From Hericium rajendrae (Eukaryota; Basidiomycota; Agaricomycetes; Russulales; Hericiaceae): DNA of 64,000 nucleotides. A program made the translations under genes and the position numbers. The number at the start of each line of letters is the position of its first letter. Positions within the stretch are counted from its first letter, which is position 1. The stretch is taken from positions 1,054,001 to 1,118,000 of the forward strand of contig CM065884.1 in the NCBI GenBank assembly GCA_033439255.1, written 5' to 3'. A model generated the notes under the pieces. The model saw nothing but the letters and a program-made list of their open reading frames with translations. It was not told the origin of the DNA and ran no database searches. Below, in pieces: positions 1 through 12,344 of this stretch.

Positions 1-859
1 ACTGTATTCCTCCATCACATAGAGTACAGCGGCGCGCAGGTCCGTATACCCCGTCTTTCCTCTTGCCAACCCGCGTGCGGGCTGTTTTATTCCTAGACTG
101 TGCTGCGCCTCGAGGGCGCTCTTTACTTTATTATTTTTAACTGGTTGCGCGTACTACGGGTACATACGACGGGCCGATTTCGCTGGGTCGTGCGTGGCTG
201 CGTACGGTGTTGTAGTAGTCTGCGATATGCATTGTTGATTGCTTGATGCTTTGCGTGCATTGCGAGGTTGTCTTCGGACTTGAATGTTGTTTGACGTGAT
301 GCGTGATCTTTCTGTAGGTTGGGTATAGTGCGTCAGTCTTGCGGAGGACGGACGTGTCGCAGCTGTTTACATCATCGGTCGGTCTGTATGTCATCGTTCT
401 GTAGCAAGAAGGACAGTACTAAAACCTTTATCTGACAGGTTGACAGAAGCGCTCCGGTGGTATGGCGGCCGTATACTGTGACGGTATGTGGTCGTTTTTA
501 TTTCTTGAATCTTAGGGCATATGGCACCCTTCCTTCCATGTAAGTCCTCGGAATTACTTACTGGCAGGAGCTCGTGGTGACGTCCATCCACCTCCGAAGT
601 GATTTAATGAATACATTCCGCTATTTTTCCGAAGAGAAGACTAGCTCGTGCCATTGGTGTAATTCGGGTTTGAGGTCCGCGATGTACTTGGAATACTAGT
701 ATTGGACAGGCGTCTAGAAGTCGTGAACTGGCGCCGAACTGCTGCTATACACATGTTCTTCGGCTGTATGCGTCTTTGCACTTGTACTCCATGGCATCTC
801 AAGAATCTGTCAGTCTTCCTCAAGCTCCTTTTCACCGCCATATTCTAATATAATGTCCA
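1..859. other. No recognisable gene
   Basis: Short open frames occur on both strands, but none has recognisable family features, a convincing splice pattern or a credible start. The stretch is the upstream flank of the NB-ARC/TPR gene. It may hold its promoter and a short first exon: an ATG at 791 followed by a possible donor, and an acceptor-like site just before 860, but the phases do not join cleanly. Confidence 0.5.
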
Positions 860-3800
860 GACAGTTACAGCTTCTGGACCACCACCACCGGGTCCGGCAG
901 CACCCGAACGAAGGGCCAAAGGTCGTCTCTGTGCTTTGACGACCTCCATCGATACCATCAACTGCGTCAAGGACGCCATCCCCAACGAGATCGCGAAAGG
1001 CGTACTATCCACGTTGTCGGGCATCCTCAGCACCGTGAAGGTAAGCAGCGGATGCACCCGATCGCGGTCGATCGCGGCTGATCTGCGCATGCGCACCAGA
1101 GCACGATCCGCAACAAGGAGGACTTCGAGGAGCTCGCGCGCCAGTGCTACGAGATCAGCCTGTTGCTCTGGCGCGCGACGACGGCGAGCTCGAGAGGACG
1201 CTGAGCGAGCCTGTGATGCGGGCCGTCGGTGACTTGAAAAAGTAAGGACTTTATTCTGGTTTGAGCGAGTGTCTGTCTGATGGAGACGAAGGTCCGTCGA
1301 AGTATACAGGATCTTGTGGTGGAGAGATCGAAGGCTGGCGTTGCGTCGCGCACGCTTGCTGTCTCTATGGATAAGGAGAAGATGCTGGCTGGCAGCGCGA
1401 TCTCGGCCGTTTTTGCAGATATTCAACGTGGGTATCTTCTCGATTTAGATAATGAAAGTTGACAGACGAGTTCTCGGTTAGACGGAGCTCAACGTCCTCA
1501 CAAATGTCAAACTGGAAGAGATCATCGTGATGTTTGAGCGATTTCGTCTCGAGGGAGGCGCAGTGAGTTATAGCTGTTTTCCGACGATTGAAGCCTTCAG
1601 CTTAGAAATTGACTTCGAACAATTAAAGGACCACATCACAAGGCATACTTCCTCCCGGGAAGCCGTCTCTATTCGTTGGACGTGCTGATCTTGTTCACGA
1701 GGTATCAGGTCTACTAGTTCAATCTCGCCATGTCGCCCTTGTCGGCACTGGAGGCATCGGGAAAAGCTGCTTGCTTAGCCAAGGCGGTTCTCAACGAGCC
1801 AGACATCGCGACAAAGTTCGGCGCGCAGCGCTATTTCGTCCGCTATGATGATATGGATGCCTCTCAGGTCTCTTACGATGTCTTCCTGAATCGGATCGGC
1901 GGTACTCTGGGTCTGACTCTAGGCGGATCCGACCGCCTCAGCGTGATTTCTGCTCATCTCTCGGCGGCACCTTCGCTTCTGGTTCTTGATAATGCAGAGA
2001 CCTTTCTGGATGCGGCTCAGGATAAGACGCGCATTGCAGATGCTGTCGATAGCCTCGGGGCGTTGACTTCGACTGTGGTTCTGCTCACGACGCGCAGTCG
2101 TGCCCTTCCGTCGAATGTTCTGTGGGCCGTTATTGCCGTCCCTGCTCTCAAGCCCGTAGCTGCGCGCAAGGCCTTCATGGCTGTATTTCACAAGCATGTC
2201 GAAGATACTGAAATTATTGATTCGCTGCTCCAGTCCCTTGACTACCACCCTTTGTCAATAAATCTCCTTGCTCATGCTGCACGCGAGAACGATTGGTCGC
2301 TCGAGGAGCTGGCTGGACACTTGGAATAAACAGCAGACTGATTTGCTTCATAACGGCGATGGCAAGAGCCAGAGCTTGATCGTGACATTGGAGCTGTCGC
2401 TCAACAGCCCGTCGCTCAAAAGCTCGGAGACAGCGTGCTGCATGTGTTGCAGATTATTGCATTCCTTCCGCAGGGGGTGGATAGACGAGAGCTTGATGGT
2501 TTGTTTCCATCATTGACTGGCGCGTCTGTAATTGTGGATGCCATTTGCAAGCAGTCTATCACATATCGAAGGGATGCCTATGTGACCATGTTGGCTCCCG
2601 TGCGCTTGTATATTTCCACTGCTTATAATAGCGCTCTTCCGCGATCTGTGCCGTTATTGGCTGGCGTGCGCGCGTACTATCGTGACCGACTTGAGATATG
2701 CGGCGCTGTTCACGGAAAGATCATCAATGGAGGTGCTTGGATTATTGGGAGGATATCAACACTGAGCATATAGTGACCCTGGAATTAACTTTACTTGAAG
2801 ATGTTATAGTTGCATGCACAATATGTACGAGTTTCTTGTCCATGTCCGGTTGCATAAACCACGACCGATAGCCATTCGTGCTTTGATAGAGGCCATTCCA
2901 GTTCCTGACATGACACCACCCAAACATAGGCATTATTCAAGGCTCCGCGATGGCATTCGCTCGCTGATGGGCAAGCAGGCAACACGTTATGAAGTTACAG
3001 CCTCGACTGTCGCAGAGGGCAAAGGAAAGTGCCTGCATGCATTGGCGGCTCTCTTGCGCTTAGTGTACGGCACTAGTGCGATGTTGGACTTACTGTTGAC
3101 TGCAAAGCAACTCTTTTCTTATTCTGGAGAGAAACGCGCAGAGGCGATGTGCTGGCGGCAAATAGGTGAACGTCAATGTGCATCGGGTCAAATGGCGATG
3201 GCAGAGAAGTCGTTCCAAGAAGCTGCTCGTATCATGCATGATATTCAGGACAGTACAGGGGAAGCCTACCTTAATACAGCTTGGGGTGTCATGATGGCCG
3301 AGAAAGGGGAGGTTGTGCAGGCTAGGCTGTTCTTTACAAAAGCAGTCCAAGGATTTACAGCCGTTTGCATAAAGGATGGCAGCAACACGCGTTTTTTCGA
3401 TGAAAGAGGAAGGAGGGTGGCGGCGCGCGTCAGCGCGGAATCCCAGATGTCCATAGCCTAATACTTACTTAAGTAGTCCCTACAAAGCACCATTCTGGCA
3501 TGAGACTGGCCCTCCTTGAGCCTTCTTGGCTGACTTTGTGTGCTTGAGAGCATGATGATCTATTACATTCGGAATCGAGCATGTAGCCAGCTTCGACCTC
3601 TACAAAAGCTCCGAGAACTTCACTCCGAGATGTAGAGGCTTTCAAGGAGGATTTCGAGGAAGGTTTCAGAAAAGGGTTTGAGGCATTGCTGGCCGTGGCA
3701 AGAATGACCAGAGAGTACTATATATGTATCAGAAAGTAGGTAGCATAGGTATTATGGACAACAGGAAGTCTGAGATGCCGCGCCGAGATGCGCCGCCACC

Positions 3801-4594
3801 CTCCTTCCTCTTTCATCGAAAAAACGCGTGTTGCTGCCATTCTTTATGCAAACGGCTGTAACAGAGAACTTCGACCGGACTGGGCGAGGAGGTGCCGAGC
3901 AATGTCAATCACCATCCTCTGCCACTACGGCAACCTGGAGCTCCAGTTAGGCAACTACGATCGCGCTCGAGAGTATTTTAACACGGCACTTACTCAGGCG
4001 CAAGTCACAGGAGGCCAGATCCAGGGCCTCATCTACCTATTCGAAGTAGAAATGCGCGAGAAAAATTTTGCGCAAGCAAGACGCCTTATCGATGAGGCAT
4101 GCAAACTAGCAGCGGGCCGGGAGGACGGTTACGACCCGAACGGCCTACTGATGGAATCACTGTATTGCAGGGCGTGTCTGTATGCAGCAGAAGGAAATTT
4201 TGCTGACTCGAGACTCCAATTGAATCTGATGGCCAAAAGAAACCAACTTTGGTATATAATTATGGGGCGTACTGAGCTCCTTGCAGGGAATTATTCCGTA
4301 GCTCAGACATATCTTAATAAATTCATGGATGTCTGTAATCCGGACCATCTCATGGCAAGAGCTCGAGGTTTCCGAATATTCGGGGAGATTGCTCTCCGCC
4401 AGCAAGATGACGAATTGGCAAAGAAACTCTTCAATCAGGCGGAACAACTTTTCGAAGAGATGGGTATTTCTGCCGAGATGATGGATTACACCGAAGCGTA
4501 CTGGATACTGCCTGCAAACTTTGATGGCTGGATGAGATTCAGAAGCGCGAATAACGAGAGAAAACATGCCCAAGAAAGGATCGTTAAATTGTAA
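860..4594 (+). CDS. NB-ARC/TPR STAND protein (fungal NLR-like), interrupted
   Basis: Fungal STAND NTPases of this layout are thought to act as intracellular sensors in nonself recognition or programmed cell death. The N-terminal helical part (about 936-1430) resembles the helical region preceding NB-ARC in basidiomycete members. The NB-ARC block opens with a PSLFVGRADLV-type leader and the P-loop GTGGIGKS at 1744-1767. Walker B is LLVLDNAE near 1981, with a sensor LLTTRSR near 2090, a GLPLA-type position read as YHPLSINLL, and winged-helix IAFLPQGVDRRELDGLFP near 2455. TPR-like helices follow from about 2850 to the stop at 4594. The frame changes just after the P-loop, near 1170 and near 2770, and a foldback at 3355-3861 cuts the TPR array. 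Several short introns are likely around 1027-1600. The first exon is not resolved. It is either a decaying gene or one damaged by sequence errors plus a genuine insertion. The family call is firm, the gene model is not. Confidence 0.75.
3355..3861. repeat. Foldback: 72-bp inverted arms around about 360 bp
   Basis: The left arm 3355-3426 and the right arm 3790-3861 are reverse complements over 72 bp with one mismatch. Similarity continues more weakly for roughly 45 bp inward on each side. The structure lies inside the TPR-coding part of the NLR-like gene and breaks its open frame. No clear target-site duplication is visible. The outer arm sequence is open in the TPR frame, so the structure could be an inverted duplication of host coding sequence during repair rather than a mobile foldback element. 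The near-identity of the arms implies a recent event or ongoing conversion. Confidence 0.85.
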
Positions 4595-4888
4595 ATAATT
4601 CGGGGCATTGGCATGAGAGTTACCTACTTATTCCGCTGCGGGCTGAATCGTAGCAACTATGTTAGACTTACCATTAATTTTACTAAAGCGAACAATCCTA
4701 GTTATGCAATCCTCAGCAGCACATGCCCGCACGGGTCCGCTACAACCAGCTTCCATGTTTATGGGGCACACAACCATCAGCCCAAATTGTCGCTGCCTGC
4801 ATCATCGCCATCCTCTCTGTATTTGGCAGGATCCTGCTGATCTTGCCGTCGGTGAATGCTCGCCAGAGCGTAAGAGGTTTTCTGTGCC

Positions 4889-5283
4889 GTGCTATTTGAG
4901 CCTTCCGCTGATTCCAATGCTATAGACAGTGCGCAATTTGACAGAGCCGGATCACTTGATGACGCGTCCATGTCTTTCCGTTCTGTCGCATACTCAAGGT
5001 CGTTCTCCCCAGTTCCAGACAAGGATGTAAGTGTAGGCCCATCGCTTTCATCCGTAGCTAATTCTCCGCAGCGCTGCAAACAGCAGCCATAGCCCTGGCA
5101 AGCCTCCGACGACTTGTCCTCGAGGCGGCCCGGAGAGCAGTACAAGAACTGATCGAACGCGAGGACAACAAGCTTCTGGAGCCATTGGGATCTGTTGATA
5201 CTGTGGCGGGTTCGGCTTCGGGATCTTCTCCGAGACAGTCAGATCCAGATTCGGGGGACATCGACAAGAAGAAGCAAGATTGA
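4889..5283 (+). CDS. Uncertain small ORF, unknown
   Basis: Two open stretches of coding-like composition are separated by a possible 45-nt intron (donor near 5029, acceptor near 5073). The second reads as an amphipathic, Arg/Glu-rich helix (LASLRRLVLEAARRAVQEL) followed by an acidic/serine tail with a DIDKKKQD end and a TGA at 5281. The phases across the proposed intron do not agree, and the first part has only a GTG at its start. It may be a decayed fragment or the last exon of something lost. No family is recognised. Confidence 0.2.
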
Positions 5284-6517
5284 GAGGAAGAGACTTCGTA
5301 CAAGAGCACAGGTGATTTCTGATGGATAGTAAGGAAACGTCGAGGTACTCAGAGGTACTGGCTAACATACCGGAGCAATATAGAAAGATAGCGCAGCAAG
5401 GCTCTGCTAGATGCTCCAAGTCGGACGAAGGAAACTGCTCGAAAGTGTTTGATAAAGGAGGTTGGTCCAAATGGCAGCCTTTATCAGCGAAACGACACCC
5501 TAAGCAACAGATAGATCTGACAGTGAAACAGCGAAGACAGAGTGTTGTCCGAGGACGAAAAGGAGACGTGCCATGATAGAACGGACATCTGAAAAAGATC
5601 ATGAAATTACGGCTCGCCCATGGTACGCACGACGCAGTCATGGAGCTAAGACTTTCAATGATCAACCTAGCAAGACGAAATAGAAAGATAAGTCACGGAC
5701 CACACTTAACGGCTTGCCATGAACATGAGATAGCGGCAGCATTCGAGTGTCCATCTGTCTCCGTTTGACGGGGACGGCTGCCCTACCCGTACGACCGGGA
5801 TGGCAAACTTGATCTTGTCCTCGGCCTGGGAGCCTTCATGGTCATATGAAGCCATACTGTAGCATGATTGGGGATCCAGGACACGAAGGTGGAAGGAAAA
5901 TAATTACATGTACAACTGGAGGAACCGTGACGGTCGCAAGACAGCGAGACGCGCGGAAGTGCACGACGCGTCGGTGGCGCGACTCGGAGGTAGCGCCACT
6001 GGCGGACTCGGGACGCGCGGAACAGTGGCGGGACCGTGGGGTTGATCTTCACGTCGATTCTGTAATGCTTGGATCGCAGTTAGAACAACGTATAGCAAAG
6101 CCTTAGGACGTAGCTACAGAATTATGTTCGTTACGTGTGGCGTGAAGTTGCAGCCAAGCTTTACTACGGTAAAGGTTGACGGCTTCCGAGAGTGAACGTT
6201 ATAGTGAACGTTGAATAGCCGCGATGAGAAAAGGGCAATTTACAAGTTTAGATTTCTACGGTACAAGGCCACAAGCTAGCGTACATAGATAACACAACCG
6301 CGAAAGCACATTCTTACTGTACTGTACTTGTAGGGTAGCGATCGAAAACAAGACAACACGCTGGCTCTAGGAAGACGTGCGGAACGACATATCGTACAAA
6401 TCGACTCGTTGAAGTGATGCAGACAAGCAGATGAGGTCATAGCAAGCAATAAGGAGAGAGGGGAGTCGCGGATCAGCGTACATGGATAATCGGAAGCGCA
6501 AACAAATTCAAAGCAGT
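5284..6517. other. Intergenic, no gene recognised
   Basis: No open frame here has recognisable content. A GC-rich patch around 5938-6030 repeats short CGCGGAA and GGCGGGAC-like words, but not as an ordered tandem array. It lies 3' of the minus-strand gene ending at 6518. Confidence 0.5.
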
Positions 6518-7710
6518 TTAGTTGAACCGCGTGTTGACGAGCAGCACGTTCAAGCCCGTCTTCTTCACCCACCCCAGCGGCATACGCTTCTTGCGCACGT
6601 CCTTCGCGAGCGCGGAGCGGCTCGGGTGCATCGCGCGCCGCAGCGCGCCTGGCCCTGCTCGCGCTTGTCAAGGTAGTCCCGGATATTGATGAACGCGCTG
6701 CCCTTGAGGAGCAGCTTCGCCTGCGTCATCGTGTTCGGGAGATTCGGGATGCTGAAGGGGGACGGCGTGGGCTTCTTTGAGCTAGAGGAGCGCCGCGTGG
6801 TGTCGAGCCCGAGCTCGATGATAAGAGCCTGCATGAGCAAGAGGGTCGAGCCGTTGTTGCCGGCGGGCGGCGGGTTCGCCAGGTACCTGTGCGAAGCGAA
6901 GTTAGTACAGATAATAATGTGGAAGAGAAGAGCGGACTCACGACGTCATGAACTTCCGCGCCTCGAAGTACGCGGGCGAGGGCTGCTCGCCGTCGCTGTC
7001 GGCAGACGAGGCCTCCTCGCCGCCGACAGACGAGGCGTCGTCGACCACGCTGCGCGCATACCCGGCAGGGGAGCTCTGGCTCTGGCTCTTTGCAGCCTTC
7101 TCGGCCTTCTTCGCACTGGAGCGGTTCTCGGCGGGTGAGGAGGGCGGCGATGGATAGGAGGCCGACGCGCTCTTCGCGTTCGGAGACTGCTTCTTTGGCG
7201 TAGCGGGCTGGGGCTGAGACGACCCCACCTGCGCCTGCTTCGCCTTCGCCTTGGCTCTCGCTTTCTTTGCCCGCTTTGACACGGCGGCCGGCGACTTCGG
7301 CGTAGGGGCTGCTGCTGCTGCTTGACCTTGGCGGCGGGGCTCGCAGGCAGGGCTGCGGGCGTCTTCGCCTTCGGGATGTTCACCACAAATGAGGAGAAAT
7401 TGGAAGAGGCGGCAGGGCTGAGGGACATGGACGAGAGCGCCGCAATCAGCTCGGGGCTGTCGGCGGAGGGGCCGGAACGGGGCGATGAGAGCACGCTCGC
7501 GATCCCGCCGGGAGACCCGGCGCGGGAGATGAGGATGAAATCATCGCTCAGTGGGGACCTACTGCCTGCGCCCTGCGAGTGAAGCTCGGGCGAGCTGGAG
7601 AGGCTCCAGACAATCTCGTCGTCCGAAGTGGACGCGGAGTCGACATCGTCTGCCCAGCGCCCCGAGGTCGAGATGTTCTCAATTGAAGAAGATAGAGGGG
7701 AGTGGGCCAT
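6518..7710 (-). CDS. Conserved fungal protein of unknown function, Ser/Ala/Lys-rich
   Basis: The start MAHSPLSSSIENIS is at 7710. The first two thirds are low complexity: Ser/Pro/Ala-rich, then a lysine/alanine stretch (KRAKKARAKAKAKQAQ). After an intron near 6890-6945 (GTGAGT donor, CAG acceptor) comes a better ordered tail: YLANPPPAGNNGSTLLLMQA, a helical LIIELGL segment, LLLKGSAFINIRDYLDKREQ, then ALRRAMHPSRSALAKDV and a terminal GWVKKTGLNVLLVNTRFN, with TAA at 6518. From memory, similar tails end other basidiomycete proteins of unknown function. The frame slips by one base in a GCA microsatellite near 7308 and again near 6620. Both are more likely sequence errors than decay, because the conserved-looking residues continue on either side. 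No enzymatic motif is seen; it may be a nuclear protein, given the basic stretch. Confidence 0.6.
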
Positions 7711-8430
7711 GATGGTCGCAAGAATGGTGGGGGGTGCTCGTCGCTGTAGGGAGTCTATGAAGTAGGGGGAAGCGGGGGAAGTGCTGCTTCAGCTAGAAAT
7801 CGCAAATCAAAGTGGATATGGGTTGCCAGAACGACAAGAATAGCGACGCCTGTCTGCCTGACACTGTAGACTGTCTAAACCGAAGTCGGGCGCGGGGAAT
7901 GGTGAGAAGGCGAAAGATATCGAGGGCTAGGGGTGGATGCCTTGAGGGGGCCTTGAGGCCTTGAGTCCCTGCTGCTCTGCAATGAGGCTGAGCTGAGACA
8001 ATTGTCTGCCGTTCCGGCGCCTCCTGTAGAGTGCTATCGCCCGTGGGAATCCCATCTAATCTTATGCTGCGTCGCGGAGTCGGATAAGTGCGCGTCCGGT
8101 CTATATAAACAAACACAGAATACTTTCGAAACAGACCCATCATATTCTACCAGGCGAGATTGAAGTAAAAAGATGAAGGAAAGTGCTCGACAAACCACCA
8201 GGACTGCTCAGATCTCGCTTCGATCATTGCTCGATCGTGTATGTCAATTTCCCAGGATGCCTGGGTGTCCAGTAGATGCGTGTGGGCAAAGCCCATGGTA
8301 GGTTACATTAAACTAGAACGTTGTGACTTTCAAATCTTCCGACAATTAATGCCTATCCGAGGTAGAATCATCGGTTCGAGGTGGCTCACAGCAGAGCGTT
8401 GTGGATGAGATCATAGATGTCGATCTCGGT
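7711..8430. other. Intergenic / promoter of the 7710 gene
   Basis: This is the upstream flank of the minus-strand gene starting at 7710. Pyrimidine/purine-biased sequence lies near 7720-7760 and a TATA-like TATATAAAC near 8101. No coding sequence is supported. Confidence 0.4.
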
Positions 8431-8489
8431 ATAATCACGGGTGGATTTCTGACGGATCGATATCCCAGCATGCCTCAAGAGAAAGCGGG

Positions 8490-9010
8490 AGTTGCATTGG
8501 AGGTATGTAGAGTGTCGGAAAAGGTAAGTTCGGCGATCCACTGGCAATCAGAGGAGCCGTCGAGAAATCGAGACCCTCCACCGAACGACTCGGGCATTGT
8601 GAACAGGGGTCAAGCATCCAGAACTTGGTATAGGTCGACGAGGACCCACTTCTGTGGGTTTCCGGCCGGAAATGAGTGTGTTTACCTGCAAGCAGTGCGC
8701 TCCGTTGGCCGCGGCCATTTCTGCGATTGATAATGGTGAGATATGCAGGAAAAAATATGACCATATGGCGCTTACAGTGCAAGGATGACGCAACAGGCGT
8801 CTTCCCTCATCTGTTTTGGGTCATAATTGAGGACCTTGATTCTCAAAAGACGTGCGGGAGAGCGCCGTACTTGCCTGTTTCCCAGCGTCAAGGTGCAGAC
8901 CGTGCAGCTGATGACCTCCGGAGAGATCGGAAACTTGTGAAACTGAGAACAGTTTGCGATGCTCCTTCGGGTAGTAATGCACATGAGGGGCTCCATCTGG
9001 GTAAAAGCAG
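8490..9010 (-). pseudogene. Probable relic of a double-psi beta-barrel gene
   Basis: On the minus strand a fragment reading EMAAANGAHCLQ (about 8674-8712) is followed by an intron-like gap and then DPCSQCPSRSVEGLDFSTA (about 8550-8610). This matches the order and spacing of the NGAHCF and CPGC-GGLDLSTG motifs in the two intact copies at 10.1-11.9 kb. The frame does not run through, no signal-peptide exon is identifiable, and the similarity is low. Its position, one to two repeat periods before the intact copies, and promoter-like sequence at 9700-9960 support a decayed array member. Confidence 0.35.
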
Positions 9011-9689
9011 ACAGAATACATCATCTCTGCAAATCCGCGGAGTTCAACATCGCCTCGATGTTAAAGCATTGCACCAGGCTCACCAAAAGGTACATATTGT
9101 TTCGTCATAGTTATGCACATGGAGGAGACGTCGGCGCAGCACCTTACACGGACATTGGTACAGTCCAATGATCCCATGATCTTTCCCTGAATTACGCGGT
9201 ACGAAGACCTCGATCAACAATTCCCGCCGACAAATCAAGGTAAGACGGACACCGGTCAAAACAGGCATCAAGAGACATGCAGAACAATAGTAGTGCGTTA
9301 GGAGGGGCATACTTTGTCTGTAACTGTACGACGTTTCCATTCTCTGCAGGTATAAGATCGCCGCATTGACCATTTATGACAGATACGCCATGACATCATA
9401 CCATTTAGAGGGGGTGTTTCCGCCACGTTTGCTGAGTTTGAGAAGGGTTAAAGGTTCCAATGTTGTATCTATGATGAGGACGAGGTCTGGAGTAAAAGAT
9501 AGATGAGCAACACTGCCCATAGTGTCGTGCGAACAGGAACCTACAAGAGCCGTTAACGAAGGCCATTAGGAGACAAAGGTGAAAAGTTATACTAAGAACC
9601 TATGAATATTGCAATTGCGCATTGTGATGAAGACCATATGAGGCCGAACCCTCCGCGGGTGCGCTAACTGCCATCATTTCAAATCTAGC

Positions 9690-9990
9690 ATATTGTTCCG
9701 TTGCTGGCTGAAGTATAAGTCAGGCGAAGCGCACAGAGAAGGAAAATTGGGAAGCGAGCGCTGCATTCCTTGTTTGCTTTGAGCGTGATTGAGGGACTTG
9801 ATTGAGATTCACTGCGTGAACGATTCAAGCCGCATTTCGCACGAACAATTGAACGCGCTTGATGGAACACGAAACCTGCCCCTTGACTGCCAACAGCCTC
9901 TACATCTTCTAACGCGCGGCATCTCTAGAGTGTCGCGGATTGAAAACGAAGCCTAGAAAGGCTGCACGGCCAGCTGAAGTCAAGTGATTT
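9690..9990 (-). repeat. Relic of the array's upstream (promoter) segment
   Basis: The stretch around 9755-9850 resembles the upstream flanks of the two intact barrel genes: an AGCGCTG core, a TTTGCTTTGAGC-like word, an AGGGACTTGA word and a GACTGCGTGAAC-like word occur in the same order as at 10,895-10,970 and 12,090-12,160. This suggests a further, strongly diverged repeat unit whose coding part would lie below 9.7 kb. Confidence 0.4.
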
Positions 9991-10133
9991 TTTTAGCAGA
10001 ATTTATTCATGCACATAGCCCGATACATTTGTTTAGACCATTTAATGTATCCTGTAATCCAGCACAGCGCTAAGCTCAGCAGCCCAACGAGAATGGTAAT
10101 AGGAGAAAGCAAACTCACCGAGAAAGGGATGAC

Positions 10134-10683
10134 CTACATCAGGTTATTATAGAACCAAGAACCCGTAATCGCTCCAAGGTTCAGACTACCGGCCAAGAAA
10201 GTAAACAAGCCTGTTGACAAATTGAGGCCTCCGATAGGGCAGCCCGGACACTATGGGGAGGCGTCAGAATGGCTACGAGGCATGCTCGTGGGTAAGGAGA
10301 ACGCACTTCGTCTACGATCTGCGCCGTCGTTGTCTTCCCGTTGGCCGTCAGCGTGATCATCTCGAAGCAATGCGCGCCATTGTCCCATTCCTAAAATGTA
10401 GAATGGTGAGAACAGCAGATAAGACATGAGACGGTTGAATGCTTGCGGCAGTGTTTAACGCCACCACCTGGATGAGATAGTAAATAGACAGCAATGGCGA
10501 TGGTTGATTCACTCATAAGCTCACAAAGTCGCTAGGCTGGTTGGTTCGGCCACATGCGCCCAGTCCGACATCGTAGAACGTGAAACGGGCGTTGTTGTCT
10601 CGCTTGCCGACGTCAACAGGTGCAGCAGATCCCAGAGCGGATGCCAGGGCCATAATGAGGCTGAGAGTCAAGAATGAACGCAT
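10134..10683 (-). CDS. Small secreted double-psi beta-barrel (RlpA/barwin-like) protein, copy 1
   Basis: About 126 residues from four phase-0 exons. Exon 1 (10525-10683) encodes a signal peptide (MRSFLTLSLIMALASALGSA), a short pro-segment ending in the Kex2-type dibasic GKR, and FTFYDVGLGACG. The tiny second exon gives VVALNTA. The third gives EWDNGAHCFEMITLTANGK and QIVDE, and the last CPGCPIGGLNLSTGLF and a terminal GSWFYNNLM. Four cysteines (GACG, HCF, CPGC) are expected to form two disulfides. Intron 2 begins GCAAGC, so it is a GC-AG intron. Relatives are secreted proteins of expansin/barwin-like fold linked to cell wall contact or fruiting, without proven catalysis. A near-identical gene model lies 1.17 kb away, so the pair arose by tandem duplication. 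No frame change is needed. Confidence 0.85.
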
Positions 10684-11316
10684 TATGGACAGAAGCCGAC
10701 GAGGACGAAGGGCATTCAGATGCAAAGGAGGAAGTGCGCCTTTTTATGCAAGGCCGAACGATAGTGGTTGTTTGGGACCATTATTGAATGGGCATCATGA
10801 TGCGACCGGTCCTTAGGTGTGCTTGCTTGTACGGTCTGGCGTGAAACGCCGCGATTGAAGAAGATGCACAGCACGTAGTCGCAAAACGGTGGATGCCAGC
10901 GCTTATTTCCTCCTATGCTTCGAGGCGTAGTTGAGGAACCTGACAGATGTGGGTGAAACACCTACATGATTATAAGAGGTACAATCAAATGCAATTGATC
11001 AACTGTGAAACTGAAGGTACCCCTCGGCCGCCAACGACGCCTCGGTCCTTTACTCAGCGTCAGCAGAAGATAAAGAAGAGAAAATCACACGTCTTGCGCA
11101 GCGCTAGGAATGCGCAAGAAACAGCTCAATTTATGATAAAGCAAGCAATGCAGCATCAAATCTTTAGGAGATCTTATTCATGCGTCTAGCCCGATGCATC
11201 TATTCAGATCCTCTCAAGGATCCCTTAATCCAGGAAGGTTCGAAGGTCAGTGATACAACAGAAATGGTAATAATAAAAAAGGCAAACACACTCACCAAAG
11301 ATGCAGAGAAAGAGCA

Positions 11317-11857
11317 TCAGGTAGTATACTCCCAAGATCCAGTAATCTCTCCAGGATCGAGGCTACCGGCGAAGAATTCAAACAGGCCTGTCGACAAATC
11401 GAGGCCGCCCACAGAGCAAGCCGGACACTGCCGAGCAGGCGTCAAGATGGCTACGGGGCGTGGGCATGGGTAAGGAGGAAGTACCTTGTCTACGATCTGC
11501 GCTGTCGTCGTCTTCCCGTTAGCCGTCATCGTGATCGTCTCGAAGCAATGTGCGCCGTTATCCCATTCCTAAATCGTGGAATGATGAGAACGGAAAATGA
11601 GATAGGAAACGGTAAGATGCTTGCGGGAGCATTCAATGCTACGACCTATGTAAAATTGTGATCAGCAATGGCGACGATTGATTTGATCATGTACTCACGA
11701 AGTCGCCAGGCTGATTGGTTAGGCCACATAAGCCCAATCCAACATTGTAGATCGTGAACAAGACGTTGTCATCACGTTTGCCAATGTCGACAGACATAGC
11801 AGACCCCAGAGCAGGTGCTAGAATCGTAAGGAGGTTGAGAGCCAAGATTGAACGCAT
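11317..11857 (-). CDS. Small secreted double-psi beta-barrel protein, copy 2
   Basis: 124 residues. Exons 11699-11857, 11625-11645, 11485-11568 and 11317-11427, all phase 0. Signal peptide MRSILALNLLTILAPALGSA, dibasic GKR, then FTIYNVGLGLCG. The third exon carries EWDNGAHCFETITMTANGK and the fourth CPACSVGGLDLSTGLFEFF and GSWEYTT. The GC-AG second intron (GCAAGC donor) and exon lengths match copy 1 exactly. Two residues differ from the usual family pattern: IVDK-C replaces IVDE-C at the exon 3/4 junction, and the FYD motif reads IYN. This copy may therefore be drifting in function, although its frame is intact. Role as for copy 1: an extracellular cysteine-stabilised barrel. Confidence 0.85.
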
Positions 11858-12344
11858 TGTGGGAAGTTAATGAGGACGAAAGTCGTTCAGACGCAGAGGG
11901 ACAAGCGTGCGGGTTTATATACGGTGAAATCTTTGAGAATCGTCGTTTTCGACCATTATCTTACGGGCATCGTGGGATCAGGCCAACGTTGGTCCTCAGG
12001 TACGCTTCCTTGGAGGATCTGGTGTAATATGCTGCAGTTGCACCTTTGGCTGAGATGCATAACACATAGCCGCGAAGGGTGACAGCCAGCGCTGTTTCCA
12101 TTCCTGCTTTGAGCCGTAATTAGGAACTTGACAAATGCGAAAGACTGCGTGAACATGCATCATGAGAGGTACGATCAGATCCGATAGATGAAATGCGAAA
12201 GATTGCCCCCCCTTGGTGGCCAACCTACCGCGCCTCCGTCCTCTGGTCGGTATCACCAGACGATTGAGGAAACAACTACATTTGAACAATGCGAAGGAAA
12301 TAAAGAAACTCAACGTGAAGCAAGCGACGCAGCATCAAGTTTTG

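Noticed and set aside
8401-9110. Plus-strand frames at 8401-8730 and 8676-9110 as genes
   Set aside because: No recognisable content; the minus strand of the same interval explains the motifs better as a relic barrel gene.
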